Shown here in pieces: positions 61,091 to 64,000 of a stretch of 64,000 bases of DNA. Location: NCBI RefSeq assembly GCF_049478495.1, contig NZ_CP168083.1, positions 1,488,001 to 1,552,000 of the forward strand, given 5' to 3'. Origin of the DNA: P36-A1 sp049478495. GTDB lineage: Bacteria > Bacillota_I > Bacilli_A > JAJDGJ01. The notes beneath the pieces are model-generated. The model was not told the DNA's origin. It did no database searches and worked only from the letters and a program-made list of their open reading frames with translations. A program made the translations under genes and the position numbers. Every line of letters begins with the position of its first letter. Within the stretch, counting starts at the first letter, position 1.

Positions 61091-62608
61091 TTAAACTCCT
61101 ATTATGTATCTTAATACCATTGTATTATTGCTGTTTTGGATATTATCATTACTTCCAATAATTTTGTTATTCGATATATAAATATACTTACTATATAAAT
61201 TAGAAAAACTTGTAATTTTTGCGCCTATAGAACCGTGCATTGTATGACCATTTCCCGGCATTAATTCAACTAATTTTTTAGGAATGAAAAAACTATTCCA
61301 GTAATAATCTCTTACTTCTCCATCAGCGAATGCACTCCACACAAATACTAATCCATTATTTAATGTATCAACATTTTGAGTTAAATTAATTGTTTTAGAT
61401 GCATCCATATACCAACTCCCGGACCACAAAACATTCTGTGTTTTGATATTATCAATCATTTCTGAATTATTACTGACTCTATCAGTTAAATCGCTAATTT
61501 GAGTATCTAAAACATCATTTCTAACATTATCTAATTTTATTTTGAAACCGCCACTTTCAGCGCTGCTTAAAGTATTTAACGTTACATCATATCCACTTGT
61601 TTCATCTTCTCTGACCGTAAATGAAGTAATAGCATCTTTTGTTTTATCTAACGCATCAAAATTTAATACATTTAGTGTTGGATTCTCTTCATTAGTTCTA
61701 TCAATGTATACGTTAGAACCGCTTTGAAATTTATATTCTCTTTTTGCTATTTCTGATGAATTTAGACCTGTAATTGCATCAATTTCATCTTTAGTATAAG
61801 TTTCTTCTTGGGGCAAAAAGGTTTGTCCAAAATCTACGAATTTTTTCCCATCCCACATTCTAAATGTTTTAGTTAATTTTTGATAGAAAACTGAAAACAG
61901 AGGAATTTCTAATCCATATACAACCTCTTGCATACTATAGTTATTTGGAAAAACTGTACTTAAATGATCACCATTATACATAGCATATAAACTAGGAATA
62001 CTAGATTCTTCATAAATCATGAACCTTAACCCCGAATAGTCTTCTTCACCATAATATCCTCCAAGGCCTTGCCAATCATCTTTTGCTAATTCTTCATCAC
62101 TAACAACTAAGTCTGCTTCTCTGATATTGGTTTTATCATACGTTGAAATATCATGTTTATATGCAAAATTAGATCTAATACACAAATATGTTAATGGACT
62201 ATCAATTCCATAAATCATGTATACACTACTTGTATCACTTCCAATTGAAATGTATTCACCAATATCATCACTCATTGTTTGAGTTAATGGCTTACCAACA
62301 AAATCATTAATGTTTAAAATTAATACCTCTTCTATAATTTCAACAGTGCTAACTTGATATTTTGGTGCAACTACTTCTGTAGATAATTGATACAAAGTAG
62401 GTACAGCATTACTCTCAGATAATGCTGTTATGTACTCTTGCATTTCAGCAAGTTTTTCTTGAAATCTTATTTCTAAATCACTTTTATCATCCAGTGTTAA
62501 TACTTGTTGGTCTAATGCGTTAACTAAAGTATCTAAATCTCTAGGTATATCTGGATTTGTTGCGTAACTTGGTAATTCTAACCGCACCATAGCGTCCTTT
62601 ATGCTCAT
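61091..62608 (-). CDS. Phage tail fibre/baseplate-type protein
   Basis: 505 residues. A helical N-terminus (DLDTLVNALDQQVLTLDDKS and EKLAEMQEYITALSES), a region with repeated Gly/Tyr, a segment typical of receptor-binding upper fibre proteins (TKDEIDAITGLNSSEIAKRE) and a beta-rich C-terminal end (GNGHTMHGSIGAKI). The first ATG (62608) has no good ribosome binding site; ATG 62590 has AAAGGA close by. Head of the minus-strand phage operon. Confidence 0.6.
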   Translation of the reverse strand: MSIKDAMVRLELPSYATNPDIPRDLDTLVNALDQQVLTLDDKSDLEIRFQEKLAEMQEYITALSESNAVPTLYQLSTEVVAPKYQVSTVEIIEEVLILNINDFVGKPLTQTMSDDIGEYISIGSDTSSVYMIYGIDSPLTYLCIRSNFAYKHDISTYDKTNIREADLVVSDEELAKDDWQGLGGYYGEEDYSGLRFMIYEESSIPSLYAMYNGDHLSTVFPNNYSMQEVVYGLEIPLFSVFYQKLTKTFRMWDGKKFVDFGQTFLPQEETYTKDEIDAITGLNSSEIAKREYKFQSGSNVYIDRTNEENPTLNVLNFDALDKTKDAITSFTVREDETSGYDVTLNTLSSAESGGFKIKLDNVRNDVLDTQISDLTDRVSNNSEMIDNIKTQNVLWSGSWYMDASKTINLTQNVDTLNNGLVFVWSAFADGEVRDYYWNSFFIPKKLVELMPGNGHTMHGSIGAKITSFSNLYSKYIYISNNKIIGSNDNIQNSNNTMVLRYIIGV

Positions 62609-62921
62609 GAAAGACAGCTTTTATCTTCTCTGAGAGAATTTCTCTCCACTTGTTGTTTTGAAGGACGACGATATATGCTATAATACAATAAAGTAAAAAC
62701 GATCGTTATGTTATAGAAAATAAAAATTTTTAGTGGGCCGTCTATAGTATGCTCTATCTTGATTTAAAAAATTCGCCTAAGGGTAAATGAATGATGTTTA
62801 AAGTGGATTTTTTATGTTTGAGTTAGACAATAGGCTACTTTCTGTTCAATGTACAAAGTTTTTACAGGGTTAAAGTTTACTATTGTTTCTATTGTTTGAA
62901 ATATTGAAGGAGGAGTATCAA
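62609..62921 (+). promoter_or_regulatory. Junction and promoter region of the adhesin gene
   Basis: About 310 bases between divergent genes. It has GAGAGAATTTCTCTC (62631-62645, palindromic) and an extended -10 TG-C-TATAAT (box 62679-62684) reading toward the adhesin, and ends with GAAGGAGGAG before its ATG. The base composition shifts here from very A/T-rich to more balanced. Confidence 0.5.
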
Positions 62922-64000
62922 ATGGAAAATAAAAGTAGATATGCCACGAAATTTTATGTGGTTTTAATGATGTTAAGTTTAGTGTCTCAGTTGTTTGTGC
63001 CAGTTCTTCAGGTAGCAGCGGTTGAAGTATCGACTGTAGTAACAGAGATGACTGCTAAGTCAACGGGGGAGAATACAACGGGGGAGAATACAGCAGAATT
63101 AAATTTAAGTTTAAATAATACTAGTTCTGAGAAGAAAAGTGAACAAATTAAACTTGATTCAGATGTATTAATGATACCAGGTGTATTAAATACATTGGTA
63201 AGTACAGAAGGCAAAAATGTTGGAACGTATCAAATTAAGAATCGACAAATTGATGTTGAGATTAATGAGAATGTTTCTGCGCAAGTTAACATTCCAGTTA
63301 CTTTTTCAGCCACTGATACGGCAGCAACTGCAACATTTACAAATGGTCAATTAACAGCAAACGTTGATGTGGCTGCAAAGCAGAATAAGACATCATCTTC
63401 ATCTACTAGTAGTTCTGAAGAAAAAGTAACTACTAGTACGAGTACAACATCAAGCACAAGTATAACTTCAAAAAGTGAAGTTAGTCCAAAAGCAACAACT
63501 CAGGATGAGCAAGCAAATGATATTAGCAGTTACTTACCTGATAGTTCTAATGGCACTATTATAGATAAAGCAGATATTAAATTTACAGATCCAAGCAATA
63601 ATGAGGTTAGTGCAGCAGATGTCACAGCTGATACAAATGTATCATTAGCCTATAATTGGTCAATACCTAATGAACTAAAGGATGGCTATAGTGTTAAAGC
63701 TGGAAATTATTTTGAGTTTAAATTACCAGCAAATATTACCTATCGTGCAGGAACAGGTGACCTTGGAGACTATGGTACGTATGAGATAAAAAGTGATGGT
63801 ACTGTACGTTTCACATTTAATTCAAATGTTGACGATATAGAGAATATTAAAGGTACCTTTAATTACAATCGCGCTAAGATCAATGTTACTGAACCTGGTC
63901 AAACGACAATTATTGTACCAACAACTTCAGGAGATCAAAAGGTTGACATTATTGCTAATCCAACTGGTGGTAATGATATTGCTAAGTCTGGAACTGTATC
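62922..64000 (+). CDS. Large secreted adhesin, N-terminal part (collagen-binding/SpaA-type), cut by window end
   Basis: Open from ATG 62922 to the end of the window (about 359 residues), with GGAGGAG upstream. The first 33 residues form a signal peptide (YVVLMMLSLVSQLFVPVLQVAA). Then a Ser/Thr-rich low-complexity linker (SSSSTSSSEEKVTTSTSTTS) and a domain that starts near residue 215 with SYLPDSSNGTIIDKADIKF and YNWSIPNELKDGYSVKAG, resembling the N-terminal ligand-binding domain of MSCRAMM-type adhesins with a C-terminal LPXTG outside the window. Codon and base use (ACG, GGG, CAG more frequent) differ from all neighbours, suggesting transfer or a chimeric junction. Confidence 0.75.
   Translation, partial: MENKSRYATKFYVVLMMLSLVSQLFVPVLQVAAVEVSTVVTEMTAKSTGENTTGENTAELNLSLNNTSSEKKSEQIKLDSDVLMIPGVLNTLVSTEGKNVGTYQIKNRQIDVEINENVSAQVNIPVTFSATDTAATATFTNGQLTANVDVAAKQNKTSSSSTSSSEEKVTTSTSTTSSTSITSKSEVSPKATTQDEQANDISSYLPDSSNGTIIDKADIKFTDPSNNEVSAADVTADTNVSLAYNWSIPNELKDGYSVKAGNYFEFKLPANITYRAGTGDLGDYGTYEIKSDGTVRFTFNSNVDDIENIKGTFNYNRAKINVTEPGQTTIIVPTTSGDQKVDIIANPTGGNDIAKSGTV

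Noticed and set aside
63008..63214. 68-codon minus-strand frame
   Set aside because: Antisense to the adhesin gene, whose signal peptide and ribosome binding site are clear.
1..64000. CRISPR arrays or cas genes
   Set aside because: No regularly spaced identical repeats and no Cas-like proteins seen.

Overview
The window looks like the chromosome of a strongly A+T-rich, low-GC Gram-positive bacterium (Bacillota). Supporting signs are strong AGGAGG-type ribosome binding sites, T-box riboswitches, LPXTG wall-anchored proteins, a recU-PBP1A pair, an ECF transporter S component and a stand-alone rpsD. TGA is used as a stop (for example at the ytgP/rsuA junction), so this is not a Mycoplasma-type code. 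The gene set fits the Erysipelotrichia/Coprobacillaceae side of the Bacilli best, but that placement is inference from gene content, not a database result.

Region by region. 1-5.5 kb: the 3' end of recU and two tandem class A penicillin-binding proteins. 5.7-9.5 kb: a compact overlapping potABCD spermidine/putrescine ABC operon. 9.8-13.9 kb: a DUF3100-type two-gene membrane unit plus an M20 amidohydrolase, convergent with a sensor-type regulator. 14-20.4 kb: small membrane proteins, a GntP-family permease, an ECF S component, an RsuA-type pseudouridine synthase with a YtgP/MurJ-type flippase, and msrB behind a possible structured leader. 20.4-24 kb: two tandem asparagine T-boxes in front of asnA, then a large HprK/PEPCK-like P-loop protein. 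24-30.2 kb: two flavoproteins, cinA, a BaiN/HI0933-type flavoprotein, small unknown genes and rpsD. 30.2-37.1 kb: an IS3-family (IS150-like) remnant and two paralogous LPXTG surface proteins flanking a small secreted protein. 37.2-54.4 kb: mostly housekeeping genes (gamma-carbonic anhydrase-like protein, YtqA-like radical SAM protein, aldehyde dehydrogenase, truB-ribF, ispH, lysS), a metal P-type ATPase cluster and a MATE-MarR operon.

54.6-62.6 kb: a tRNA-Cys gene followed by a phage-derived block read entirely on the minus strand. In transcription order it holds tail/fibre-like proteins, small connector-sized proteins, a possible cos region, a large terminase split by a -1 frameshift at a TTTTTTA slippery heptamer, an HNH nuclease, two small membrane proteins and an amidase endolysin. 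No portal, capsid, tape measure, integrase or repressor is visible, so the block is incomplete, permuted, or an unusual element.

62.6-64 kb: the sequence character changes (less A+T rich, different codon choice). It carries the start of a large Ser/Thr-rich secreted adhesin of the kind seen in Lactobacillales, cut by the window end. This is either recent transfer or an assembly junction. The most interesting items are the split terminase and its odd phage context, the tandem Asn T-boxes, the HprK/PEPCK-like protein, the DUF3100/M20/regulator cluster and the structured region upstream of msrB.
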